64,000 nucleotides of DNA from Agarilytica sp033852175 (GTDB taxonomy: Bacteria; Pseudomonadota; Gammaproteobacteria; Pseudomonadales; Cellvibrionaceae), in assembly GCA_033852175.1 (NCBI GenBank), contig JAWSUY010000022.1:1-64000 (forward strand), written 5' to 3'. Made by a program: the position numbers and the translations under genes. Position 1 is the first letter of the stretch; the number at the start of each line of letters is the position of its first letter. The notes below the pieces were generated by a model that saw only the letters and a list, made by a program, of their open reading frames with translations, was not told the origin of the DNA and did no database searches. Shown here piece after piece: positions 31,980 to 41,090 of the stretch.

Positions 31980-31990
31980 GACCGGTCGTC
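31980..31990. promoter_or_regulatory. TetR-type operator, site A
   Basis: gaccggtcgtc with the 8-base palindrome gaccggtc, 34 bases before the LpxR-like start codon. The same 11 bases occur at 32031 and 32658, and all three copies are in the same orientation. Confidence 0.7.
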
Positions 31991-32030
31991 TTTCTTTTGG
32001 TTTCGGGTGGGCCGGCCTGCTTTTATAGTC

Positions 32031-32041
32031 GACCGGTCGTC
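32031..32041. promoter_or_regulatory. TetR-type operator, site B
   Basis: A second exact copy of gaccggtcgtc, 51 bases (nearly five helical turns) from site A, in the gap between the TetR gene and the LpxR-like gene. Confidence 0.7.
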
Positions 32042-32061
32042 TCGTTTTTAGGGTTAAAAAA

Positions 32062-32643
32062 TTAGCGGATGATTTCAGGAAGCATTGCCAAAAACGCTTC
32101 AAGTGGTTCTTTGCAGCGGGAAGCTTTCATTCTCATGAGGGCACCTTCCCAGGCGTTAAAAATAAACTCTGCCATAAGGTCTGTATCGGCACCTTTGTGA
32201 AGCTCGCCCTGTGATTTGGCTTCGTCTAAAGCTGAGGCTATCAGCTGTGTATGGCGTTTTAATATCAGTCTCACCTTGGTGCGAATGGCTTCATTACTGT
32301 CGGACATTTCTTGGCACATATTGCCTAAAAAGCATCCTACCTTGAAGTCTTCGCCGCAGGCGTTATCGGCGCCACAGGTAAAAAACTGCTGTAATCGTTG
32401 GGTTGGTAAAACATTCTGGTTTTCCAGAACCTTGCGGCTTGCCTCGTGGCTTTCGCTCGCGACTTTTTCCAGAGCGTCTATCGCAAATGATTCTTTGCTC
32501 TCAAAGTAATTGTAAAACGAGCCTTTGGGCACTGATGCTGCATCGACGATATCTTTGACCGACGTGCCGTTGTAGCCATGATGTTTCATGACTTCTAAGC
32601 CGCAGCATAATATGTGGTCTTTTTTAGATTCTCGTTTGCTCAT
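32062..32643 (-). CDS. TetR/AcrR-family repressor
   Basis: A 193-residue regulator. The N-terminal helix-turn-helix spans about residues 8-55 (GYNGTSVKDIVDAASVPKGSFYNYFESKESFAIDALEKV). The C-terminal ligand domain has GCFLGNMCQEMSD with nearby Cys residues (TCGADNACGEDFKVGC) that could be redox- or electrophile-sensitive as in NemR-like proteins. The ATG at 32643 is preferred over an upstream in-frame start because the operator at 32658 would otherwise fall inside the gene. It probably represses itself and the downstream LpxR-like gene. Confidence 0.88.
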   Translation of the reverse strand: MSKRESKKDHILCCGLEVMKHHGYNGTSVKDIVDAASVPKGSFYNYFESKESFAIDALEKVASESHEASRKVLENQNVLPTQRLQQFFTCGADNACGEDFKVGCFLGNMCQEMSDSNEAIRTKVRLILKRHTQLIASALDEAKSQGELHKGADTDLMAEFIFNAWEGALMRMKASRCKEPLEAFLAMLPEIIR

Positions 32644-32657
32644 GGGTCTCAATATAT

Positions 32658-32668
32658 GACCGGTCGTC
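32658..32668. promoter_or_regulatory. TetR-type operator, site C (autoregulation)
   Basis: A third exact copy of gaccggtcgtc, 14 bases upstream of the TetR start codon at 32643, placed to block its own promoter. Confidence 0.7.
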
Positions 32669-32710
32669 TTGAAAGTCAAATAACTTATTTGTCTATGGAT
32701 ATGTTTTTTT

Positions 32711-32780
32711 GGGGAGTTGGGGGGGGGCGGGGGTGACGGGGAACGGGGGAACGGGAAACGGGAAACGGGAATTCGGGAAT
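32711..32780. repeat. Degenerate heptanucleotide repeat (gggaaac type)
   Basis: G-rich units such as gggaacg, ggaaacg and ggaaacg with a 7-base period lie upstream of the TetR gene. Read on the other strand they give the TTCCCGT/CCGT core shared with the arrays at 1, 42.3, 46.0 and 48.9 kb. Confidence 0.8.
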
Positions 32781-32804
32781 ACCGATACGGGCACGTTTCA
32801 TCCT

Positions 32805-32968
32805 CGAACGCTGTTCGAATATTATGTGCGTATACTCATCTATGAGTGGCGGTATCCCTACCGCGCGGATCAATGAATTAGTGATCCGCCGATTTCCGTA
32901 TCTGGTATTACTATACATAGAACCCTAAAAATCAGGGGGTGTAACTCTTCTTCGTGAACAATTACACC
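32805..32968. other. Chain of six inverted repeats
   Basis: Successive hairpins have arms cgaac/gttcg (32805-32817), actcat/atgagt (32834-32847), gcggta/taccgc (32849-32864), gcggatca/tgatccgc (32865-32889), ccct/aggg (32923-32937) and ggtgtaa/ttacacc (32938-32968). The first four lie within 85 bases. No reading frame of note crosses them. This could be a structured RNA or a BIME-like element. The remaining part of the gap, up to 33278, shows nothing I can name. Confidence 0.6.
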
Positions 32969-33278
32969 TACATTCTAGTGTTTGTGCAGGATAAATCTGT
33001 TCTAAAAAGGGTTCAAAAGAAGGGGGTGTGGTTACCGTAAGGCGAGCGTTTGTCGGTTAAATCTGTATTTGGGTGTCGCGTTAAAGCGCAGTCGAGGAGG
33101 TGAGGGGCTATTTGGAACACGTTTTCTAGCTATGCCGGTAGGTGCACGCTTGGTTTATCGGAAAATTCTTCAGTTATCTTGTTGCGGTTTTCGATACGCT
33201 TAAACTAGATGTGATGCTGGCTATAAGTGGGCGCCTACCGCGTACATCTTTCAATGGCCGGTTGTGGGAGGCGCTAAT

Positions 33279-34139
33279 TTATAAATTAGAGGCGCTAAGT
33301 GTCATTTCTTTCAGTTGACGATACAGTTCGTAGCTCAATTGCTTGGTTATTTCGTGTAGGGCTTTGTGGCGCTCCTCTTGCACGTAACGCAGCTTATGGT
33401 GAATCGAACCTTTGGTGATTTCGATCGGGCTGACGTTGGTGGTTGCAAATAAGCGGTAAGTGGAGAAAATACCTCTGTTTACTCGGACTTTACCAGATTC
33501 GTAACGTTTGACCGTTTCTGGCGTAACACCCAGAATATCGCCAAAACCTTTTTGGGAGAGGTTTAGCTGCTTTCTCAGTTGTATAACGCGTCGTCCGACG
33601 ATGGAGCTTAAATCGTCGAGGTACATGGTTTGCCAGTTTTTATCGAGCAGCTTGGGTATGGGTTCGTCGCCAGAAACGTTTGCACTAATATGTTTGACGC
33701 CCAAGCGTCTGCAGACGAGTTTGGTAAAGAGTTCAAACTCATCGTGATCAAAATGGTGTAAGCGACCATTGATAAACCACGTTATACACTGTGAAGGCGT
33801 GGCTGTAAGGGGTGTGAATTTCACCACGTCGGTCGGCGTTATACCGGTAGCAAAACTCCATAGGCCAAGGTTGCCGATATTCAGCCAAGCTTCGCCTTTG
33901 ACAATTTTGGAAAATTGCGCACTTTTGATATCGCACAAAAGGGCTAATTCACGTCGGTTATAACCGGCGAGATTGTTACCTGCTTCGATCACCTGTCCGA
34001 CTTTAATGCGCATCTTTATTTCATCTTCAGGGCCAAGTACTACCCCGGTGATACGTGCGTTACTAAAGTTTGGTTCAGATTTGGTGTCCACAGGATTATA
34101 ATCGATGACGAGGTCATCAATAACATCGTTTGAACTCAT
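33279..34139 (-). CDS. Protein with two Cro/CI-type helix-turn-helix regions
   Basis: This 286-residue protein is not a recognised named family. It has an HTH-like stretch near residues 60-100 (NRRELALLCDIKSAQFSKIVKGEAWLNIGNLGLW) and a clearer XRE HTH near 185-235 (RVIQLRKQLNLSQKGFGDILGVTPETVKRYESGKVRVNRG). The C-terminal 50 residues are helical and charged. It is probably a transcription regulator or an antitoxin-like DNA binder. The ATG at 34139 has AGGA upstream, while the alternative at 34166 has GAAGG too close. It is divergent from the rhombosortase gene by 111 bases, which it may regulate. Confidence 0.7.
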   Translation of the reverse strand: MSSNDVIDDLVIDYNPVDTKSEPNFSNARITGVVLGPEDEIKMRIKVGQVIEAGNNLAGYNRRELALLCDIKSAQFSKIVKGEAWLNIGNLGLWSFATGITPTDVVKFTPLTATPSQCITWFINGRLHHFDHDEFELFTKLVCRRLGVKHISANVSGDEPIPKLLDKNWQTMYLDDLSSIVGRRVIQLRKQLNLSQKGFGDILGVTPETVKRYESGKVRVNRGIFSTYRLFATTNVSPIEITKGSIHHKLRYVQEERHKALHEITKQLSYELYRQLKEMTLSASNL

Positions 34140-34250
34140 TGCGTTGTGTCCTAAGTTTTTCTGCATCCTTCAGAAAATGACTTTGGAAGTCTCTCTATGT
34201 ATAGTCAGTTACGTTTTTACCACGTGTTATAAAGAATAGCCAGTTAACCA

Positions 34251-34886
34251 TTGAAGGACAGTGATATTATCACCTTTTGCGCTAAAAAAATTTCCGTAAC
34301 CACGTCTCTAGTTGTAACAAGTTTTGTGATACTTTTGTTATTCTTTTTACTGTGGATTGATGTTAACGCCTTTTTGCAGTTTTCCAGAGACGGTATTCAG
34401 GCCGCGCAATGGTGGCGTTTAGTGAGTGGCCATTTTGTGCATATGAACGTTGTTCATGGGGCATTAAATATTGCTGTTTTTATTGTTTTTTCGTTTTCTC
34501 TTGGGCCTTACTTGAGCCTGCTCCGTTGGCTTATTTCCGGTGTTGTTATCTGCTTGTCGATATCACTTTGTTTATTCTTGTTTTCTCCAAATGTTGCTTG
34601 GTATGTAGGGTTTTCTGGGGTGCTACATGGTTTGTTGATGGTGGGGCTGGGTTTTGGAATAATCAAACTTCGCGATAAATTATTGGCCGTAGTTTTATTG
34701 TTGTTGGTGGCAAAAATTGTACGTGAACAGCTGCCGGGTTTTAATCGCGACCATTTGACGCATTGGATCGATGGTGCGGTTGTGGTAGATGCCCATTTGT
34801 ATGGGGCTATTGCTGGGGTTCTATTAGTTTTATTTTTTTTACTGGCGGATTTCTCTGTGTTGTTCGTCGGTAGCAAAAAAAAATAA
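34251..34886 (+). CDS. rrtA: Rhombosortase-like rhomboid intramembrane protease
   Basis: A 211-residue membrane protein with six helices and the rhomboid catalytic pair Ser122 (YVGFSGVLHG) and His182 (DAHLYGAIAG). The GFSGVLHG form and small size fit the rhombosortase branch, which cleaves GlyGly-CTERM proteins after type II secretion. HFVHMNVVHGALN near 61-73 is also typical. No in-frame ATG is usable. The frame begins with TTG at 34251 and no strong ribosome-binding site is visible, so translation may be weak or the start misplaced. No GlyGly-CTERM substrate gene was seen in the window. Confidence 0.82.
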   Translation: MKDSDIITFCAKKISVTTSLVVTSFVILLLFFLLWIDVNAFLQFSRDGIQAAQWWRLVSGHFVHMNVVHGALNIAVFIVFSFSLGPYLSLLRWLISGVVICLSISLCLFLFSPNVAWYVGFSGVLHGLLMVGLGFGIIKLRDKLLAVVLLLLVAKIVREQLPGFNRDHLTHWIDGAVVVDAHLYGAIAGVLLVLFFLLADFSVLFVGSKKK

Positions 34887-34936
34887 GTGTATTGTTTTGT
34901 CTGTGTTAATGGTTTGTGATGTTATTTGGAAAACTT

Positions 34937-34966
34937 AAGACCTGAGATGATTTTTAACGAGGTCTT
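34937..34966. other. Inverted repeat downstream of rhombosortase
   Basis: Seven-base perfect arms aagacct and aggtctt enclose 16 bases. There is no T-run, so it is a weak terminator candidate at best. Nothing else was seen between 34887 and 35178. Confidence 0.3.
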
Positions 34967-35178
34967 ATGGTGCTCGGAGTGGAGGGAGGAAAAGGCAGAA
35001 AACAGCTTGGCAGTCCCGAATCTTGGCGTAATTTGTTAGTGCTATAGTCGGTTTATGTTAGGTGCGCCATTAAAAATTTATTTGTGGACCCGTCAGTTGT
35101 GTCTATGATCGTCCTAATACAGCGGTCTTTCTGTCCCGCCATCTTTATTTCATGTCTTTATTTTTACATTATTTCGCC

Positions 35179-38100
35179 TCAATGAAAGTCACGTGATTTA
35201 AGTGAAAAGTTTTTTAAACGCTCGGAATGATCTTCCAGTTTTCCGGCGATCACATGAATAACATTGTCTTTTGTCTCGAGCCTGCCTTTGACAGAAAGTA
35301 AGCGTGCGCTTAGTGATGCGTTACGGAAGCGTTCTTGAGTGGCTTTCCATACCACGATATTAATATTCCCGGTCTCATCTTCGAGGGTTAAAAATAGAGT
35401 TCCCTTTGCCGTGCCTGGGCGTTGCCTGCCGGTAACCAGTCCTGCAACTTGAACATATCGTCCGTTGCCGATAGTGAGCAACTCACTTTGTTTTTTACAG
35501 TATTTAAATGGGGGCTCTTGCCGCAATAACGTCATCGGGTGAGGGCGTAATGAAATTCCAGTGGTCTGAAAGTCCAGCATGATGTTGCTTTCAAGTGTAG
35601 GTGACGCAGTTGTCAGATCATCATCATTGTTTTTCTTGTGTGTCATTTTGATCTGGGTATTTATTGACTCAGCATCGCAGTGGTTTTTCTGGGGCGTAGG
35701 CAGAGGCGGAGGGTTTATCGGTAATGGCTTAAGATCTAGGCTTAGCATATTGTCGGAGGGGTCAACTGCGCTGGCCTGCCAATGTGCTTGAAAGCGGTGG
35801 CCACTAATGCTGTGAAAGGCATCAGCAGAGGCTAGTGATTGAATGTCGGCTTGGCTTAAGTCAGTTCTTTCTGCCAAGTCTTGTATCGATACAAAAGGAA
35901 TATTATTGCGACATGACTCGAGTGTCATAGCTTTTTCAGAGCGTAAGGATTTTATTCTGCAAAATCCCAGGCGAATCCCCCAATCTCCACTTTGCGGTTT
36001 TTGCTCTATGCGATTTTCGTAAACGCTCTGGTTGATGTCCAGCGGGAAGATTTTTACGTGATGTCTTCTTGCATCCTGGATTAATTGCGATGGGGAATAG
36101 AATCCCATTGGCTGGCTATTGAGTAAGGCACAATAAAAAGCGGCGGGATGATGGCATTTCAACCAAGAGGAAAAGTAACAGAGCAGGGCAAAACTCGCGG
36201 AATGAGATTCGGGGAAACCGTAACCGCCAAAGCCTTTGATTTGTGAAAAAAGGCGCTGGCTAAAATCTTCGTCATAGCCATTACTAAGCATGCCTTCGGT
36301 AAAGGATTTTTCGAACTTGAGTAAATCACCATTTTTTCCCCAACTTGCCATAGCGCGGCGTAATTGGTCAGCTTGTCCTCCGCTAAAGCCTGCGGCAACC
36401 ATCGCAAGTCGAATGGCTTGTTCTTGAAAAATAGGCACGCCCAGTGTCGGCTCTAAAACTTTTTTAATCGCATCATTTTGGTAAATGATCGGTTCAATAC
36501 CGTCGCGTCGACGCAAATACGGGTGGATCATATCACCTTGTATGGGGCCGGGACGAACGATGGCAATTTCAATAACGAGGTCATAAAATGTTTTTGGTTT
36601 TAAACGTGGCAGCATCGACATCTGTGCGCGAGACTCAACCTGAAACACTCCAAGGCTGTCGCCGCGACTTAGCATTTGATAAGTTTTGGGGTCTTCTTTG
36701 GGTATGTCGGCAATGCTTTTGAGATTTTTGTCATAGCGTTGCACGTATTCCAGAGTTTTGCGCAGAGCCGTTAACATGCCCAGCGCCAGCACATCGATTT
36801 TCAATAAACCCATGGCTTCTAGGTCGTCTTTATCCCACTGAATAATGGTGCGCTCGGGCATACTGGCGTTTTCGAGCGGGACTAAATCGCTGATTTTATC
36901 TTGGGTAATAATAAACCCGCCGACATGCTGAGATAAGTGTCGGGGGAATCCGATAATCTCCTCAACCAATGCAAAAAAGAGTACGAGCAAGTGTTTATTG
37001 CTGGAAAGTCCGGCTTCTTCTATTCGCTTCATTAAATCGCCGGTACGATCCCACCATGCTAATGATTTTGCGAGGTGATCAATAAGCTCCGGCTCCAAGC
37101 CTAAGGCCTTGCCGATATCCCGAATTGCGCTGCGTGGCCGATAGGTTACAACACTGGCGGCCAGTGCTGCTCGTTGCCGGGTGTATTTCTTATAGATGTA
37201 TTGGATGACTTCTTCACGGCGTTGGTGCTCAAAGTCGACATCAATGTCGGGTGGCTCGTCGCGTTCTTTGGAAATAAAACGTTCGAATAAAACATTAATG
37301 TGTTCGGGGGATATTTCGGTAATGTGCAAGCAATAGCAAACAACCGAATTGGCCGCTGACCCTCGACCTTGGCAGAGAATGTTTTGGCGGCGAGCAAACA
37401 TGACAATATCGTGTACGGTCAGAAAATAAAATTCGTAGTGCAGCTCTTCTATTAGGGTGAGTTCTTTATCGATAATGTCTTGTGCAAAATTGGGCGTGCC
37501 TTGAGGCCATCGCTTAAGCTTGCCTTGATTCACGAGTCGAGTTAAATGCTGAATGGGGGTGTGGTTTTTAGGTACGAGTTCTTGGGGGTATTGGTAGCGC
37601 AGTTCGTCCATAGAAAAATGGCATAAGTTATTAATAACTTGAGTTTCTTCGATAAGGTGGTGGGGGTATCGATTTGCGATCTGGCTTAATGGTTTTAAAT
37701 AGGCTTCGGCATTGGCGTTTAATTTTGTGCCTAAGTGGTTGATGGCTGTATTTTCATGAATGGCCGTAAGGGTGTCGTGTAAGGGTTTCCGCGATTTATC
37801 GTGCATCACGACACTGCCGCAAGCCACAATAGGGAGCTTATTTTTAATTGCCAATACTTGCCATTGCAAATGGCGAGACTGCTCCCCTCCGGTATATTGA
37901 TGGCTGATGCCTATCCATAAACGCTCTTTGAATGACTTCTTTAATATTTGCGCTACCGTGTTTTGGTTTTCGAGTGGCTCTAAAGTATTAGGTGCCGCCT
38001 CATGGGGTGGGTTATCTTCAATAATCCAAATAATGAGGCAGCTTTGTAAGCGAAAGCGCAAGTCTTCAAAGTGAGCTTCATAGCTCCCTTTTTTTGCTCG

Positions 38101-38391
38101 GCGACGGGCAAGGGTAATAAAGCCCGACAGTTCGGCGTAGGCTTGGCGGTGCGGAGCAATAACAACGACTTTAATGCCATTAGATAATCTAAACTCGCTG
38201 CCAACAATGAGTTTTATGCCCAGTTTTTTTGCACTGACATGCGCTTTAACAATACCCGCAAGGGAGCACTCATCGGTAATGGCGATCGCCTTATAGTGAA
38301 GCTTGTGGGCTCGCTCGACAATCTCTGATGGATGAGACGCCGAGCGTAGAAAGCTATAATTAGTGAGGCTGTGAAGTTCGCTGTAATCCAT
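35179..38391 (-). CDS. dnaE2: Error-prone DNA polymerase DnaE2 (ImuC)
   Basis: A 1070-residue C-family polymerase. The N-terminal PHP domain (YSELHSLTNYSFLRSASHPSE..., AIAITDECSLAGIVKAH) is followed by the palm with catalytic acids in PPDIDVDFEHQRREEVIQY near 390 and IKIDVLALGMLTAL near 525. A helix-hairpin-helix and tail part ends with an OB-like domain (VAGLVTGRQRPGTAKGTLFLTLEDE). It lacks the C-terminal clamp-binding extension of DnaE1. It works with ImuA and ImuB in SOS mutagenesis and is third in the operon, 41 bases after imuB. Confidence 0.95.
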   Translation of the reverse strand: MDYSELHSLTNYSFLRSASHPSEIVERAHKLHYKAIAITDECSLAGIVKAHVSAKKLGIKLIVGSEFRLSNGIKVVVIAPHRQAYAELSGFITLARRRAKKGSYEAHFEDLRFRLQSCLIIWIIEDNPPHEAAPNTLEPLENQNTVAQILKKSFKERLWIGISHQYTGGEQSRHLQWQVLAIKNKLPIVACGSVVMHDKSRKPLHDTLTAIHENTAINHLGTKLNANAEAYLKPLSQIANRYPHHLIEETQVINNLCHFSMDELRYQYPQELVPKNHTPIQHLTRLVNQGKLKRWPQGTPNFAQDIIDKELTLIEELHYEFYFLTVHDIVMFARRQNILCQGRGSAANSVVCYCLHITEISPEHINVLFERFISKERDEPPDIDVDFEHQRREEVIQYIYKKYTRQRAALAASVVTYRPRSAIRDIGKALGLEPELIDHLAKSLAWWDRTGDLMKRIEEAGLSSNKHLLVLFFALVEEIIGFPRHLSQHVGGFIITQDKISDLVPLENASMPERTIIQWDKDDLEAMGLLKIDVLALGMLTALRKTLEYVQRYDKNLKSIADIPKEDPKTYQMLSRGDSLGVFQVESRAQMSMLPRLKPKTFYDLVIEIAIVRPGPIQGDMIHPYLRRRDGIEPIIYQNDAIKKVLEPTLGVPIFQEQAIRLAMVAAGFSGGQADQLRRAMASWGKNGDLLKFEKSFTEGMLSNGYDEDFSQRLFSQIKGFGGYGFPESHSASFALLCYFSSWLKCHHPAAFYCALLNSQPMGFYSPSQLIQDARRHHVKIFPLDINQSVYENRIEQKPQSGDWGIRLGFCRIKSLRSEKAMTLESCRNNIPFVSIQDLAERTDLSQADIQSLASADAFHSISGHRFQAHWQASAVDPSDNMLSLDLKPLPINPPPLPTPQKNHCDAESINTQIKMTHKKNNDDDLTTASPTLESNIMLDFQTTGISLRPHPMTLLRQEPPFKYCKKQSELLTIGNGRYVQVAGLVTGRQRPGTAKGTLFLTLEDETGNINIVVWKATQERFRNASLSARLLSVKGRLETKDNVIHVIAGKLEDHSERLKNFSLKSRDFH

Positions 38392-38432
38392 GACGTTTTG
38401 TTGTGCGGAGATGCTCTAGCTGCAGCCCTACC

Positions 38433-40082
38433 TTAGGCGAATACTCCCTGCACAAACCAGGCGTTTTTATATAAATCATGAAACACCCATAACCTCACGT
38501 GGTCATCTCGTTTGGCGACAAAATAATCTCGGCCAGTGGGTTTTTTCCACCATAAGCCTTCAATGCGTTCGGGGCCTTGCTGTAATTCTAGATTGCCTTT
38601 CCAATATAACGTGTTTTGTCGTTTTCCAATTTTTATGGGGATGTTGAATATCCAGCTAGGTCGGTCAGTCTTTGTTGCTGATGGAACCTCTGGTGATAGG
38701 TTTTGGGCGCTAGCCATGGGGGTTTTGGTGAAGGTTAATTCGGGTATGTGAGAATCTTTTGGGGATAATGTCAGCACAGAATTTTCTCCTAAACGGGCGT
38801 TAAGTTTTGAGGTTACGATGGCGATTGCGTTTCTTTCTACTTCGTCATGAGAATCGCAATGAAGGTTATGATATGGGTCGTGATGTAGGTCGTTATGGGT
38901 AGATCGGTTTTCAAAATGAACGGGTAATACATTTTCACAGCGAAGTTCAAGGGTATCGACTTCAAAGGGGAGGGGTTGATTTTCAAGTTGTATCATTGTT
39001 AGTTCTTGGGCCAATATTGTGTCGTTATGTAGGCGTTCAAAATGTACTGAAAATATTATATGTTGGTGATAAATATCGTATAAATTCCAGCACACGTTTT
39101 GCGTCTGCTCTTGGTTTTTTACCAGTTCATCCGTAAGAGCCGTTAGCAAAGTTTTAACCGGGTGCTCGAGTTGTTCGCAATTGCTAATGGGGTAGTCAAA
39201 TTGAATGCTCTCAATAAATAGCTGTTTTGGTTTGTAGGTGACGGCGGGTTTTTTGAAGAGTGCGCGTTGCTGCATGCAGTTGTCTATATCCAGTGTTTCG
39301 CTTAAGTGCTGAGAGAAGTTTTCGCCAAAACGCTTTCGAAGGCTGTGGAATGATGACTGTTCTATGTGAAAAATTAAATCGCCAAAACAAAAGAATCCTG
39401 TTTTTTTTAGCTGCGAAATAGCATCTTGATATTCGTATAGGTAATCGAGTGGTAGCGGTTTTAATGCTTCGATAAAGTGCTGGGGAGAGTGTGTCGGTTG
39501 TGTAGGGTTTGGGCTGTTTTTTTCACGATAGCTTAGCAGCCAAGCAATGTTTTTGTTATGACCTAGCGCATAAGCGAAACTGAACTTCAGTGTTTTTAAT
39601 GCTTCACTTATCTTTCCTACGATAATCTTAACGCCTTTAAATAAGGCTATACAGCGTGAAATCTCTAATAATAAGCCGACATCTTCACAGCCGTTAGGCG
39701 CATTAACGGCGTAAGTTTCTATATGAGGGGTGATGTTATAAAGTGCATCACATATTCGGCTTAACGCCTTTTCTTCAGTGTCACATTCCCGTTCGTAAAT
39801 ACGCAAAGGTGATTCTTCGTTAGGTATATACAATAATTGTGCGGTTGATGTAGGCGTTCCGCGTTCAATGCCTTGGGCGTGTAAATTGTCCGTAGTTGCG
39901 CATATATGATTTTTATATGACACCATAATGTTAGTGTTATGGCGTTGTACGTTTAAACTTTCGAGGGGGAAGTGACTTAGCCGGATAGCGACCCATAACG
40001 GTTCTCGGTTATGATTTTTCTCTTTAGTTATCTTTTCATTTTTCGTTTGATTAATTTCATGCTGAATGGTTTCTTTATTCAT
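38433..40082 (-). CDS. imuB: ImuB, catalytically inactive Y-family polymerase-like protein
   Basis: A 549-residue protein starting after an unusual charged N-terminus (about 25 residues) with the DinB-like WVAIRLSHFPLESL. The acidic active-site residues of Y-family polymerases are not seen at their usual places, as expected for ImuB, which acts as a hub binding the beta clamp, ImuA and DnaE2. A His/Asn/Asp-rich insertion (ENRSTHNDLHHDPYHNLHCDSHDEVE, near 410-435) looks like a local low-complexity expansion. The C-terminus RDYFVAKRDDHVRLWVFHDLY is typical of ImuB. Confidence 0.92.
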   Translation of the reverse strand: MNKETIQHEINQTKNEKITKEKNHNREPLWVAIRLSHFPLESLNVQRHNTNIMVSYKNHICATTDNLHAQGIERGTPTSTAQLLYIPNEESPLRIYERECDTEEKALSRICDALYNITPHIETYAVNAPNGCEDVGLLLEISRCIALFKGVKIIVGKISEALKTLKFSFAYALGHNKNIAWLLSYREKNSPNPTQPTHSPQHFIEALKPLPLDYLYEYQDAISQLKKTGFFCFGDLIFHIEQSSFHSLRKRFGENFSQHLSETLDIDNCMQQRALFKKPAVTYKPKQLFIESIQFDYPISNCEQLEHPVKTLLTALTDELVKNQEQTQNVCWNLYDIYHQHIIFSVHFERLHNDTILAQELTMIQLENQPLPFEVDTLELRCENVLPVHFENRSTHNDLHHDPYHNLHCDSHDEVERNAIAIVTSKLNARLGENSVLTLSPKDSHIPELTFTKTPMASAQNLSPEVPSATKTDRPSWIFNIPIKIGKRQNTLYWKGNLELQQGPERIEGLWWKKPTGRDYFVAKRDDHVRLWVFHDLYKNAWFVQGVFA

Positions 40083-40090
40083 TATTATAC

Positions 40091-40870
40091 CTAACGGCCC
40101 TTTCTCAGTGGATGAGAAGTGATAGTGGGGAGTGGTATAACAGGGCTGTGATCTGCTGTTTTGATGGTTTTGGCGGTGGCGCTTGTGGCTTGCCCGAAAA
40201 GATCGCGATGAGAGGGTAATGGTTTCCAGCTACTGGGTATTGGTAATGCAATTGTGTTTTGGCGCAATTGCCCTTTTTGCTTGAATATATTGACCTGCAA
40301 TGTATCGCTTTTAGTTTGAAGCGTGAGCCGTAAACTGGCCGGAGAGCTTTGTTCTTGAGTATGAAGATGTCGAAACACAACGCGCAAGCCTTTTTGGTTG
40401 TGCGTGCTTAATTGGAGTTTTCGCAATTGAGTGTAACTCAGTGCCCGAGTCGCTTGCCAAGCAAAGACGACAGAGCAGGCCGGAGATTGACTGACCTCGG
40501 TAAAGCTATACACAAACTCCTGCTGGGTTTTTGTTTGAAGGATAATAATGCGACGAATGTCGATGCCACGCTGCTGTAGCCCACAGGCAAAGGGCGTGGC
40601 GGGCGGGTTAATCAGGACGATATGGGAGCTGCGTGAGCCTTTTATAAGGGTATTAATGGCGGCATAAAAGAGCCACCATTCACTGGCGTGGTAGCGTTGG
40701 CATACCTCGATCATGCATGCACTTGGCCAGCCGCCGTGTTGTAGGGCTTGATTAAGCTTGGGGTAACCGCTGTCTATGGCGTATTCTTGTCGGAATACAT
40801 TTGAATGTCCTCGCCAGAGGTCTGAACGACGAAGCAATTGCTCTAATCTGGGTTGTTGGCGTTCGGTCAT
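40091..40870 (-). CDS. imuA: ImuA, RecA-like mutasome protein
   Basis: A 259-residue SulA/RecA-like protein with GYPKLNQALQHGGWPSACMIEVCQ near 37-60 in the position of the RecA Walker region, and IVLINPPATPFACGLQQRGIDIRRI near 93. The start is set by the LexA box. The frame runs on to 40939, but the box at 40899-40914 would then be inside the gene, so the ATG at 40870 (MTERQQPRLEQLL) is used. It heads the imuA-imuB-dnaE2 operon, with an 8-base gap to imuB. ImuA links RecA to the translesion complex. Confidence 0.92.
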   Translation of the reverse strand: MTERQQPRLEQLLRRSDLWRGHSNVFRQEYAIDSGYPKLNQALQHGGWPSACMIEVCQRYHASEWWLFYAAINTLIKGSRSSHIVLINPPATPFACGLQQRGIDIRRIIILQTKTQQEFVYSFTEVSQSPACSVVFAWQATRALSYTQLRKLQLSTHNQKGLRVVFRHLHTQEQSSPASLRLTLQTKSDTLQVNIFKQKGQLRQNTIALPIPSSWKPLPSHRDLFGQATSATAKTIKTADHSPVIPLPTITSHPLRKGR

Positions 40871-40898
40871 GGCGGTTGTGAGTTCGGCGTATTGGTTA

Positions 40899-40914
40899 CT
40901 GTTTAAATATACAG
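40899..40914 (-). promoter_or_regulatory. LexA (SOS) box of the imuA operon
   Basis: CTGTTTAAATATACAG fits the gammaproteobacterial consensus CTGT-N8-ACAG and is extended by flanking ta/ta. It sits 28 bases upstream of the imuA ATG, overlapping the expected promoter, so the mutasome operon should be induced by DNA damage. Confidence 0.9.
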
Positions 40915-41090
40915 TATATCGGATTGCCAGGAATGGCAAGCTCAGGTCTAGACGATTTTCGAAGAAGTTTTTGGGCCTTTAAAAAGTAATCGTGCTAAGA
41001 GGATTTTCTGGGCTTGATGGGTAGCTTGTTTGAAAGGTTTTGCAGTCTGTGTTTGTGATGAGTATTTTTAACGAAAATGAGTTGTAAATT

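Noticed and set aside
40871..40939. Longer imuA start
   Set aside because: It would place the LexA box inside the coding region.
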